From contig DWYE01000120.1 of the NCBI GenBank assembly GCA_019118845.1, forward strand, positions 1-15,582: 15,582 nucleotides of DNA, written 5' to 3'. Made by a program: the position numbers and the translations under genes. How positions within the stretch are numbered: the stretch's first letter is position 1; every line of letters begins with the position of its first letter. Positions 7,543 to 13,894 of the stretch are shown here, piece after piece. This stretch comes from Anaeromassilibacillus stercoravium (GTDB lineage Bacteria; Bacillota; Clostridia; Oscillospirales; Acutalibacteraceae). Under the pieces are notes generated by a model. It did not search any database. It was not told the origin of the DNA and was given only the letters and a program-made list of their open reading frames with translations.

Positions 7543-7707
7543 ATCGCATCCTCACTTTCCTGGTGGTGGTTTTCGATCCATTTCCGGAGCCATTCGGAAG
7601 AGCATGTTAGAAAAATAGATGGGCGCCTGCAGAGGCTTCTATCCATTGCCCCTTTATTATAGAGAAAGGCGGTACACATCTATGAGAATGGTTATTTTAA
7701 TAGTTCC

Positions 7708-7745
7708 ATTATAACACAGGCGGTCAAAAAATGTAAACGTTTGTT
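7708..7745 (-). promoter_or_regulatory. lexA promoter with overlapping cre-like operator
   Basis: On the minus strand, TTTACA (7737-7732) is followed by 18 bases and TATAAT (7713-7708). A sequence close to the CcpA catabolite-responsive element occupies 7731-7745 (plus strand ATGTAAACGTTTGTT, 14 of 15 positions of WTGNAANCGNWNNCW) and overlaps the -35. Any LacI/GalR-family regulator could use such a site. Confidence 0.5.
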
Positions 7746-7878
7746 TGTGAAACTTTCGAGGGATTTCTTCCCAAAGCGTCCCTTTTTGGCAATTTCTACG
7801 GAAATTCGTTCAAAAAATCTACTGAAATAGTTTAAAGAATATTCATAGCATCGTAACAACTCAAATCGGTAAAGTGGG
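7746..7878. other. Gene-free AT-rich stretch upstream of the short transcription unit
   Basis: This stretch lies between the lexA promoter and the TATAAT at 7879. I see no reading frame with a ribosome binding site beyond the antisense mini-ORF described separately, and no recognised RNA. It probably serves as spacer and regulatory DNA. Confidence 0.4.
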
Positions 7879-7929
7879 TATAATAAGAACCGTAATCAAG
7901 CAATGGAGCCGCACCAGAACTTGATACAT
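7861..7929 (-). other. Hydrophobic 22-residue ORF with strong RBS; possible relic of a holin-like type I toxin
   Basis: On the minus strand, the sequence GAGGAGG followed 7 bases later by ATG (7929) opens a 22-codon frame, MYQVLVRLHCLITVLIIPTLPI, ending in TGA at 7861-7863. A hydrophobic core after an MYxVL-type start resembles the small holin-like toxins of Firmicutes, but the usual lysine-rich tail is missing, so it could be a frameshifted relic. It is covered in antisense by the plus-strand transcription unit at about 7890-7999, as expected for a type I toxin-antitoxin pair. No convincing minus-strand promoter was found. The alternative is coincidence with the small RNA being the real product. 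Confidence 0.25.
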
Positions 7930-7999
7930 GTTCTACCCTCCTCAATATACCCCTCAAGCTAAGAAGAAAGACCGAATCCGTAAGGGTTCGGTCTTTTTT
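7879..7999 (+). ncRNA. Candidate small RNA of about 110 nt between lexA and spoIIQ
   Basis: A consensus -10 (TATAAT, 7879-7884; no good -35) stands about 110 bases ahead of a strong intrinsic terminator (7967-7999), with no plus-strand frame that has an RBS in between. The predicted RNA contains an imperfect stem AGAAC/GTTCT (7917-7921 and 7931-7935 region) followed by C-rich, anti-Shine-Dalgarno-like stretches ACCCTCCTC and ACCCCTC (7935-7955). Such C-rich single-stranded motifs are used by some Firmicutes regulatory RNAs; they are equally explained as antisense to the 5' end of the minus-strand mini-ORF. No known RNA family was recognised. Confidence 0.4.
7967..7999 (+). terminator. Strong intrinsic terminator upstream of spoIIQ
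   Basis: A 13-bp stem (AAAGACCGAATCC at 7967-7979, GGGTTCGGTCTTT at 7984-7996, one G-T pair) with a GTAA tetraloop is followed by a six-T tract (7994-7999). It ends whatever is transcribed from the TATAAT at 7879 and insulates spoIIQ from upstream transcription. Confidence 0.85.
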
Positions 8000-8035
8000 C
8001 ATTTGTTGTGTACGGTTCCTATTTTTGCAGCTGCC

Positions 8036-8065
8036 GCATATTCCCCGAAATAGGTGGCAAAAATA
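8036..8065 (+). promoter_or_regulatory. Sigma-F-type forespore promoter of spoIIQ
   Basis: GCATA (8036-8040), a 15-base spacer and GGCAAAAATA (8056-8065) match the Bacillus sigma-F consensus (GYWTA, 15 bases, GGNRANAMTW). It is placed directly upstream of the spoIIQ RBS, which implies a very short leader of about 12-17 bases. Confidence 0.7.
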
Positions 8066-8083
8066 GACTCGGAGGTGCAACGA

Positions 8084-8827
8084 ATGACTAACAACCACTA
8101 TCAGAAGAACCATTCATCCGGAGGGGCTTCCAAAGGCTTTTACATTGCTCTGGGCGTCTGTTTAATTGCAATCGGTGTGGCCGCCTGGACGACGTATGAT
8201 AGCGTTATCAACTATGCGACGCCGGAGGAGGAACCATCCAGCAGCCAAACAACGGCCTATCCAGCGAATGAAGCGGTGAGCGGCGTGTTGGAGGTCCCCG
8301 GAAGCAGCTCGCCGGGCACAACATCTTCCACACCATCCGCACCGCCGAGCACATCCCCCAGCAGCCAGGCGCCGCAATCCAAAGCGCCGGTTTCCTCGGA
8401 AGAGCCCGCCGTAAAGACCACGACGGTTCCATTGTCTTTTTCGTATCCGGTCGATGGAACGGTTGTGCAAAAATTTAGCATCGACAATCTAATCTATTCT
8501 AAAACGATGAAAGACTGGCGCGCGCATGCGGGGGTGGATTTCGCTGCGGAATTGGGCACGGAAGTGAAAGCGATCGCCGATGGGACCGTGAAAAACGCCT
8601 ACCACGACGACCTATTTGGGAATGTCGTATATATCGAGCACGGCGAGACCGGCGGATGCTACTGTGGCCTGGAAACGATGGACGTGAAAGCCGGCGATAC
8701 GGTCAAGGCCGGTCAAAAAATCGGGACGGTTGGGACAACCCCTTGTGAGAGCGCTGACGACCCACATCTACATTTTGCGGTTAAGAAGTCCGGCAAGTGG
8801 ATTGACCCCCTCACAATCTTTGAATAG
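8084..8827 (+). CDS. spoIIQ: SpoIIQ, forespore membrane LytM/M23 protein of the engulfment complex
   Basis: The ATG at 8084 follows GGAGG (8071-8075) by 8 bases; the product has 247 residues. A short N-terminal tail leads into one membrane helix (about residues 18-38), then a Ser/Pro/Thr-rich linker (about 50-115) and a C-terminal M23/LytM domain. The segment YSKTMKDWRAHAGVDF is typical of clostridial SpoIIQ; in the family SpoIIQ spans the intermembrane space and pairs with SpoIIIAH to join forespore and mother cell. The metal ligands His148, Asp152 and the second His of HLHF (His230) are all present, unlike Bacillus SpoIIQ, so the endopeptidase could be active. The gene has a sigma-F-type promoter and a terminator of its own. 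A generic M23 wall hydrolase is the less likely alternative. Confidence 0.88.
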   Translation: MTNNHYQKNHSSGGASKGFYIALGVCLIAIGVAAWTTYDSVINYATPEEEPSSSQTTAYPANEAVSGVLEVPGSSSPGTTSSTPSAPPSTSPSSQAPQSKAPVSSEEPAVKTTTVPLSFSYPVDGTVVQKFSIDNLIYSKTMKDWRAHAGVDFAAELGTEVKAIADGTVKNAYHDDLFGNVVYIEHGETGGCYCGLETMDVKAGDTVKAGQKIGTVGTTPCESADDPHLHFAVKKSGKWIDPLTIFE

Positions 8828-8853
8828 GCGCCCTCGGCAACGTTTAGGGGCAT

Positions 8854-8896
8854 AAAAAGCAGAGTCAAGAGAGGAATCTTTTGACTCTGCTTTTTT
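8854..8896 (+). terminator. Intrinsic terminator of spoIIQ
   Basis: A perfect 15-bp stem (AAAAAGCAGAGTCAA at 8854-8868 with TTGACTCTGCTTTTT at 8881-8895) with a 12-nt loop ends in a T-tract, 27 bases after the spoIIQ stop codon. Confidence 0.9.
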
Positions 8897-9235
8897 GATC
8901 TCTGCCTGTAAAGTTTAGAATATATTCATAAAAATTACAAGAATGTTGCTGGAAATATTATTAATTTCGTGGTACACTATATACGAAATGAAAAGGCCCC
9001 TTCTTTTCGGTGAAGTGCGTTTCAATTGATGTAACGGGGTGGAGATTAAATTGGATGCGAGTTGTCCGTTCGGGTGAATCCTTAACAGTTTATTCATGAA
9101 ATAGACACCGAACGTTACCATACCCAGCGGAAATTTTACTATACTTAAATAGACGGGGAAAGAGAACAGACAGGTTTGTATAGCCCGGTTCCCCACGGGC
9201 ATACGGAATGAGACTGGTAGAAAGGAGGTACATTC
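8897..9235 (+). promoter_or_regulatory. Long structured region upstream of the usp-like gene
   Basis: This 340-base gap has no convincing gene. It holds a small operator-like repeat (TTTCGT 8965-8970, ACGAAA 8983-8988) around a possible -10 (TACACT, 8973-8978), a hairpin at 8990-9008, a compound stem at 9067-9114 (CGTTCGG/CCGAACG outer arm; GTTTATT/AATAGAC inner arm), and a hairpin GCCCG/CGGGC (9183-9200) whose loop TTCCCC is complementary to GGGGAA at 9155-9160. A second promoter may lie near TATACT (9139-9144). It reads like a regulatory leader, but it fits no riboswitch class that I know. Confidence 0.4.
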
Positions 9236-9670
9236 GTGAACAGCAGAGGAGCGGTTCTGGTTTGTGTTACAGGCCAGCGCGATTGTGACAGATTGATTAA
9301 AGCAGGGAAGCGGATTGCAGAAGAGCGGTCGGTTCCACTGCATGTATTGTGTGTACAGCCGACTTCGGCGGGGTTCGATGCCGACTGTGAGGAGTTGGAG
9401 TATCTGCGGCAGACATCGCGCGACGTGCAGGCAGAAATGTCCGTCTATTTTCATGATGACGCAGCGTTGTTGGCAGTCGGGTTTGTAAAACAAATAGGAG
9501 CGACTCATATTGTGACGGGAATGGCGGAAGCCCCCGTTAATGGATTTGTGGAAGTCCTTCATAAGCTTTTGCCCCAAATCCCCATTTCCATGGTGGCAAA
9601 AGACGGCATCATATATAATATCTGCCCGACAAACAGAAAGGCAGTGCCCGCCAGAATGATGAATGCATAA
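9236..9670 (+). CDS. UspA-like universal stress domain protein
   Basis: The start is GTG at 9236, set by AAAGGAGG (9221-9228) 7 bases upstream; the product has 144 residues. It resembles the Usp-type nucleotide-binding fold, notably the Usp domain of KdpD sensors: VLVCVTGQRDCDRLIKAGKRIA near the N-terminus, PLHVLCVQPTS as the second strand, EMSVYFHDDAALLAVGFVKQIGATHIVTGM in the centre. The classic ATP-binding Gly-2x-Gly-9x-Gly-Ser/Thr motif is not clear in the C-terminal segment (GMAEAPVNGF). It would be a cytosolic stress or signalling protein; no partner is evident. A long structured leader precedes it and a strong terminator follows, so it is a single-gene unit. Confidence 0.75.
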   Translation: MNSRGAVLVCVTGQRDCDRLIKAGKRIAEERSVPLHVLCVQPTSAGFDADCEELEYLRQTSRDVQAEMSVYFHDDAALLAVGFVKQIGATHIVTGMAEAPVNGFVEVLHKLLPQIPISMVAKDGIIYNICPTNRKAVPARMMNA

Positions 9671-9686
9671 GCTGGCGGCTGTTCCA

Positions 9687-9718
9687 GGGGTCCTGGCCTT
9701 GTGCCAGGACCCCTTTTT
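9687..9718 (+). terminator. Intrinsic terminator of the usp-like gene
   Basis: A perfect 11-bp GC-rich stem (GGGGTCCTGGC 9687-9697, GCCAGGACCCC 9703-9713) with a CTTGT loop is followed by TTTTT, 16 bases after the stop codon. Confidence 0.92.
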
Positions 9719-9779
9719 GCTCCCTCTAGATGGCAATTTACATCTCTTAAATTAGCAAGATGGAATTTTGCTTGTCTGC

Positions 9780-9808
9780 TTGCCATTTCATGGCCAATGC
9801 CGTACAAT
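9780..9808 (+). promoter_or_regulatory. Sigma-A promoter of the sugar-transferase gene
   Basis: TTGCCA (9780-9785), a 17-base spacer and TACAAT (9803-9808) each match the consensus at five of six positions. The -35 lies in the right arm of an inverted repeat (ATGGCAA at 9730-9736, TTGCCAT at 9780-9786), which could be an operator. Confidence 0.7.
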
Positions 9809-9852
9809 AGACACATCCCTGTGAAATCCGAAGAAAGGAGGGGGATACACAG

Positions 9853-11247
9853 ATGCTCAAAGAAAACCAACGGATTTTTAATGTGACCATGGTGGTGCTG
9901 GATGCATGCATCTGCCTGATTTCTATGGTCCTGGCCTTTGTGATCCGTTTTAACGTGTTGGATGGTGGCCATGACCGCATTGGAATCGTCTACTATTTGA
10001 GGCTGATGGTCCTGGTAATCCCGTTTTATTTTTTATTGTATCAATATTTTGGCCTGCACGATTCCTTCCGAAGCAAAGCGCTTGTGTCGGAGATCGGAAA
10101 AATTGTTCAGGCGAATATGGTTGGTTCGATCTTTATCTTTGTGTTGGTCTTCTTTTTGAAGGAGGTCAACGTTTCCCGAATGGTCGTTGTGCTGTTCGCG
10201 GGGATGAATACCCTGTTCGGCTCCATCGAACGGGTGGCGATCCGGAAAATCCTGCGGCGCTTGCGCGAAAAGGGATATAACCTGAAGCAGCTCCTGATCG
10301 TCGGCTGGAACCAGGCGTCCGGAGAATTTTACGATAAGATCATGCTGAACCGCAGTCTGGGATACGACGTCTGCGGCTATCTGAGCGGGCAACCGGAAAA
10401 TGTGGGGAAACGCAACCTTCCCTATCGGGGGACGTTCCAGGACCTTTCCAACCTTTTGGAAAATAAGGAGATCGACGAGGTGGTTATCTCGCTCGATTAC
10501 GATGAATTCCCGGAGTTGGAGGAGATCATCGATACCTGCGAAAGGGAAGGGGTCAAATCCAGCCTGCTCCCCTTCTATACGAAATTCTTGCCCACCAGGC
10601 CGTATATCGACGTGGTGGAAGGCATGCCGCTCATCAACTTGCGCCGCGTGCCATTGGACAATTTGGTAAACGGCTTTTTAAAGCGGAGCTTTGATATTGT
10701 GGCTTCACTTTTGGGCCTGGTCCTTCTGTCCCCCGTCTTTTTGGGGGTGGCGATCGGCGTGAAATGTTCGTCCCCCGGTCCGGTGATCTACCGCCAGACA
10801 CGCATCGGCCGCCGCAAGAGGGAATTTACTATGTATAAGTTCCGTTCCATGAGTACGGAGAACAATGCGGATATGACCACATGGGGAACCCGCAACGACG
10901 GACGCCGGACCGGGTTTGGGGCCTTTTTGCGCAAGTACAGCCTGGACGAGCTGCCGCAGCTCTGGAATGTGCTAAAAGGGGATATGAGCCTAGTAGGGCC
11001 GAGGCCCGAACGCCCGTATTTTGTAGAAAAGTTCCGGGAGGAGATCCCCCTGTATATGATGAAGCACCTTGTCCGCCCCGGGATTACGGGATGGGCCCAG
11101 GTCAATGGCTGGCGTGGGGATACCTCCATTGAAGAACGGATCAAATGTGACATTTATTACATTGAAAACTGGACCTTCCTTTTGGATATCAAGATCTTGT
11201 TCCTAACCATATTTAAAGGAATTGTGAACAAAAGCGAAGATCTCTGA
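9853..11247 (+). CDS. Polyprenyl-phosphate sugar-1-phosphate transferase, exopolysaccharide priming enzyme
   Basis: The ATG at 9853 follows AAAGGAGGGG; the product has 464 residues, the usual length of WcaJ/WbaP-type enzymes. The N-terminal part has about four membrane helices (to residue about 120), then a Rossmann-like region (LLIVGWNQASGEF and following), a fifth membrane segment (RSFDIVASLLGLVLLSPVF) and the C-terminal bacterial sugar-transferase domain. In that domain SPGPVIYRQTRIG, YKFRSM, LDELPQLWNVLKGDMSLVGP and RPGITGWAQVNG are all conserved; the Asp-Glu of LDELPQ is the catalytic pair of monotopic phosphoglycosyl transferases. It would transfer a sugar phosphate (often glucose or galactose) from a UDP-sugar to undecaprenyl phosphate, the first step of a surface polysaccharide. 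It heads the glycan gene block; the sugar is not predictable. Confidence 0.93.
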   Translation: MLKENQRIFNVTMVVLDACICLISMVLAFVIRFNVLDGGHDRIGIVYYLRLMVLVIPFYFLLYQYFGLHDSFRSKALVSEIGKIVQANMVGSIFIFVLVFFLKEVNVSRMVVVLFAGMNTLFGSIERVAIRKILRRLREKGYNLKQLLIVGWNQASGEFYDKIMLNRSLGYDVCGYLSGQPENVGKRNLPYRGTFQDLSNLLENKEIDEVVISLDYDEFPELEEIIDTCEREGVKSSLLPFYTKFLPTRPYIDVVEGMPLINLRRVPLDNLVNGFLKRSFDIVASLLGLVLLSPVFLGVAIGVKCSSPGPVIYRQTRIGRRKREFTMYKFRSMSTENNADMTTWGTRNDGRRTGFGAFLRKYSLDELPQLWNVLKGDMSLVGPRPERPYFVEKFREEIPLYMMKHLVRPGITGWAQVNGWRGDTSIEERIKCDIYYIENWTFLLDIKILFLTIFKGIVNKSEDL

Positions 11248-11263
11248 AAAGGAAGGGATTCTG

Positions 11264-11272
11264 TGCTATAAT
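11264..11272 (+). promoter_or_regulatory. Extended -10 promoter upstream of the first epsG-like gene
   Basis: TGCTATAAT fits the extended -10 motif TGN-TATAAT; there is no clear -35. It lies just after the sugar-transferase stop codon and would give a leader of about 115 bases before the epsG-like start, so the polymerase genes may be expressed apart from the transferase. Confidence 0.5.
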
Positions 11273-11293
11273 GATTCCATAAATGCCTGTGAA

Positions 11294-11370
11294 AACGAAG
11301 ATTTCCGCGTGGATAGAGCGTTGCGGCTACCCCAAAGCAGCGGGGACTGCCGTATTGCCGTTTGGCGGAA
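11294..11370 (+). promoter_or_regulatory. Possible structured leader of the first epsG-like gene
   Basis: TTCCGC (about 11302-11307) can pair with GCGGAA (11365-11370), enclosing a branched stem in which CGGC/GCCG and CCCC/GGGG (within 11330-11354) pair. The RBS starts 14 bases later. One part (AAAGCAGCGGGGACTGCCG) faintly recalls elements of c-di-GMP riboswitches, but the diagnostic 5' half is absent. Only a weak call. Confidence 0.3.
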
Positions 11371-11397
11371 GGGTGTGGAAATAGGGAGGAGACAGCT

Positions 11398-12576
11398 TTG
11401 CTGCCGTATGTTTTGCTGTTGCTGTTTCTTGTTGTGTCTGGATTCCTCTTATGCGAACGGAATCCAAGCAGGAGGAAAGACGCGATTTACTTGGGGATCG
11501 CTTCCTTGGGGTTGATTCTCTTTGCTGCATTCCGCGGGGAGACGGTTGGCATTGACTATCCGATGTATCAGACATACTTTGAACAGATGCATCGGGAGGG
11601 ATGGCAATTTTTGACCGGGCCACAGAATGAATACCGCATGGAGTTCGGCTTTAGCTTTCTCAACTTTGCGATTTCCCGGTTTACCGGGGATGTCCACGTC
11701 TTTATGGCGGTTGCGGCAACGATCCTGGTGCTATTGGCGGCCATTGCCATCTATCGGGATTGTTCCATTCCCTGGGTGGGGATGTTTATCTTTGTAAGTT
11801 TCCATTTTTTCGGCAATTCCATGAGTTTTATCCGGCAGTCCTTCGCCATTGGGATTTTCTTATTCGCCATTCGCTATCTCAAGGAAAAGCGTTTTGTGCC
11901 ATATCTGTTGATCGTATTGCTGGCGGCGACGTTCCACAAGTCCATCCTGCTGCTGATTCCCTTCTATTTTTTGGCGCAGGTTCCCATTTGTTGGAAAACC
12001 CTTGCGGTGTATGGGACAGGGACGATTCTAATTATGGCCTTCTTCTGGCCGATTTTCGAATTTATCACCCAATTTGTTTACCAGTTCTATGCAACGGAGG
12101 AAGGGCTTTATTTCCTGCGCGGGCGCGATTGGCAGACCGCGTTTATCCCCGTATCCTTGGCGGTTGTGGCCCTTTTGTTGAAAGGCCGCCTACTGCGGCA
12201 GAACCCACAGAATGGGGCGCTGGTCCATCTGGCGGTATGCACGGGTTTGCTCTTTATTTTAACTTGCCAACATTATATTTTTCAGCGGATTGGAAATATT
12301 TTCTTTGCCGGCGCGATTTTTTTGCTCCCCGAGCTCCTTAAAGGGATCCGGATCGAACCCGCTGCGGACGAGGACTTGGAGCAGCGGAGGTTCCAGATGC
12401 GGTCCGAACGGAAGCAGCAGATGCGGGAGCGCCGGAAGAGGAAGAGTGTGGAGAACTGGCACCGGCAATATTATTATTACAGCCTCGGCGTTACGCTCTT
12501 TTTTGGCACCCTATATTATATCTGGTTCCTGCTGCAGAACCGCATCAATCTGATTCCCTATGTGACCTTTTTTTAA
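11398..12576 (+). CDS. EpsG/Wzy-like polysaccharide polymerase, membrane protein (first copy)
   Basis: The best start is TTG at 11398, 7 bases after GGGAGGAG; an upstream TTG at 11362 lacks an RBS. The product has about 392 residues with some ten or more hydrophobic segments. It carries the EpsG family signature: GIDYPMYQTYF after helix 2, MEFGFSFLNF, then MSFIRQSFAIGIFLFAIRYLKEKR and FHKSILLLIPFYFLA. The family is thought to polymerise exopolysaccharide repeat units at the outer face of the membrane. Unusual is a very basic loop between the last two helices (about residues 330-355; many Arg, Lys and Gln), absent from the second copy. It lies 150 bases after the sugar transferase and 56 bases before its paralogue. 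Family confident; polymer unknown. Confidence 0.87.
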   Translation: MLPYVLLLLFLVVSGFLLCERNPSRRKDAIYLGIASLGLILFAAFRGETVGIDYPMYQTYFEQMHREGWQFLTGPQNEYRMEFGFSFLNFAISRFTGDVHVFMAVAATILVLLAAIAIYRDCSIPWVGMFIFVSFHFFGNSMSFIRQSFAIGIFLFAIRYLKEKRFVPYLLIVLLAATFHKSILLLIPFYFLAQVPICWKTLAVYGTGTILIMAFFWPIFEFITQFVYQFYATEEGLYFLRGRDWQTAFIPVSLAVVALLLKGRLLRQNPQNGALVHLAVCTGLLFILTCQHYIFQRIGNIFFAGAIFLLPELLKGIRIEPAADEDLEQRRFQMRSERKQQMRERRKRKSVENWHRQYYYYSLGVTLFFGTLYYIWFLLQNRINLIPYVTFF

Positions 12577-12632
12577 AGAGGATATTTGTGCTTAGAGGCG
12601 CAATATAAAACGATAAGAAAGAGGGCGACTAT

Positions 12633-13841
12633 ATGTGGGCATATGCCATCATTGTATTTAGCATCTTAATTCTTGGCCTGCTTTTGGGGGAATGGAAACC
12701 GAGCCGGAAAAAGGAGATTTTATACCTTTGTATTTCCTCGGTGATCCTAATTGTTTTTTCTTCTATCCGGGCGACCAACGTGGGGATTGATTATTTCCAG
12801 TTTTATGTGCCGTTTTTTGAGAATGTCCACAGCGGCGGTTGGGGGTATTTAATCAGCGATGCGAACACCTACCGGTCTGAATTTGGGTTCAGCCTGTTGA
12901 CATATCTGATTTCCTTTGTTACGGGAAACCCCTTTGTTTATGCGGCGGTGATCGCTGTTTTTATGGTCGGCCTGACCGCGCTAGTGCTCTATCGGGACTG
13001 CCCGAAACCGTGGGTTGGGATGTTCATTTTTGTCGCCTTCAACTTCTTTGGGAACACGCTGAGCTATCTCCGCCAGTCTTTGGCAATCGCTATTTTCCTA
13101 TTTGCCATTCGCTATATCAAGGAAAAGCGGATCGTCCCATACATGTTGCTGGTTTTGTTGGCGGCGAGCTTTCACAATTCCCTGCTGCTGATGATCCCCA
13201 TCTATTTCCTGGCGCAGATTCCGGTCAACCGGGTTTCTATGGGCGTCTATGCGGGCGTTACGGTTCTGGTACTGATCTTTTCCTGGCAGCTCTTTGACCT
13301 GGTCACGCAGTTTGTCTATCAATATTATGCGACTGAGCAGAACCTCTACTTTATGAATGGCCGCGACTTCATGACGGGATTTGTGCCAGTTTTGGCCATG
13401 GTGATGATCATCGGCTTCAAAAAACTGTTGCTCAAACAAAATCCAAGGAATGTGGTTTTGGTCAATCTTGCCATGTATGCAGGGATCTTTTTCATCTTGA
13501 CCTGGAAGCATTTCCTGTTCCAGCGGATTGGCAATATCTTCTTTACCGCTGCGATTTTGTATATCCCGGAGCTGTTGGCTGCCTTGCAATCCACCGCCAC
13601 CGAAGAAGAGAAAGAAAAACGCTTTCTGGCGGGCAAAGGTAGCTGGCGCAATTATGGTTATTACTATGGTTTGGCGGCTGTCATGGCCTTTGGGTTGATC
13701 TATTACTTCTGGTTCATCCAGCAAAACCGCATCAACCTCTTGCCGTTCTATACCGTCTTCCAGGAGATCCAGGTGAGCGCTCTGCGCGTACAGGCGATTA
13801 CGACGACCATCCTGAATACTTTGGTGCAAACCTTTGGATAA
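12633..13841 (+). CDS. EpsG/Wzy-like polysaccharide polymerase, membrane protein (second copy)
   Basis: The ATG at 12633 follows AAAGAGG by 8 bases; the product has 402 residues. It is collinear with the preceding gene over nearly its whole length, by eye more than half identical: GIDYFQFYVPFF, SEFGFSLLTY, WVGMFIFVAFNFFGN, LSYLRQSLAIAIFLFAIRY, KEKRIVPY, YFLAQIP, FQRIGNIFF and QNRINLLP all have counterparts. It is therefore a tandem duplicate that has diverged. Differences are a shorter, less basic loop before the last helices and a C-terminal extension of about 30 residues (FQEIQVSALRVQAITTTILN). It probably polymerises a related or alternative glycan, or both proteins act together. It shares an operon with the first copy. 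Confidence 0.87.
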   Translation: MWAYAIIVFSILILGLLLGEWKPSRKKEILYLCISSVILIVFSSIRATNVGIDYFQFYVPFFENVHSGGWGYLISDANTYRSEFGFSLLTYLISFVTGNPFVYAAVIAVFMVGLTALVLYRDCPKPWVGMFIFVAFNFFGNTLSYLRQSLAIAIFLFAIRYIKEKRIVPYMLLVLLAASFHNSLLLMIPIYFLAQIPVNRVSMGVYAGVTVLVLIFSWQLFDLVTQFVYQYYATEQNLYFMNGRDFMTGFVPVLAMVMIIGFKKLLLKQNPRNVVLVNLAMYAGIFFILTWKHFLFQRIGNIFFTAAILYIPELLAALQSTATEEEKEKRFLAGKGSWRNYGYYYGLAAVMAFGLIYYFWFIQQNRINLLPFYTVFQEIQVSALRVQAITTTILNTLVQTFG

Positions 13842-13847
13842 TAAGAA

Positions 13848-13884
13848 GGAGACGCTCTTTTTACAGAACGTCTCCCGTTTCTTC
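13848..13884. terminator. Probable bidirectional terminator between converging genes
   Basis: GGAGACG (13848-13854) pairs with CGTCTCC (13869-13875) around a 14-nt loop, 6 bases after the second epsG-like stop and 20 bases before the zupT-like stop. T-rich tails follow on both strands (CGTTTCTTC on plus, TTCTTATT on minus). The stem is short, so confidence is moderate. Confidence 0.5.
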
Positions 13885-13894
13885 TATGGACTTC

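Noticed and set aside
7611..7642. Weak hairpin with a T-run in the lexA leader on the minus strand
   Set aside because: The stem is only 5 plus 4 bp with an asymmetric internal loop; too weak to call an attenuator.
7917..7935. AGAAC and GTTCT arms as a possible SOS box near lexA
   Set aside because: The spacing of 9 bases does not fit the Firmicutes operator with 4 bases, and the site is about 200 bases upstream of the lexA promoter.
9070..9120. GGGTGAATCC resembling part of the c-di-AMP (ydaO) riboswitch
   Set aside because: The other conserved blocks of that class (GGGGGACC-like and CCCGACAGCTAAC-like) are absent in the right order.
8915..9736. Long minus-strand open frame (273 codons) opposite the usp-like gene
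   Set aside because: It lies antisense to the usp-like gene and its leader, runs through the usp terminator, has no RBS at its start, and its composition is irregular.
11330..11354. AAAGCAGCGGGGACTGCC resembling part of a c-di-GMP-I riboswitch
   Set aside because: The 5' half of the aptamer (GGGCAAACC, GAAA tetraloop, GACGCAAAGC) is not present.
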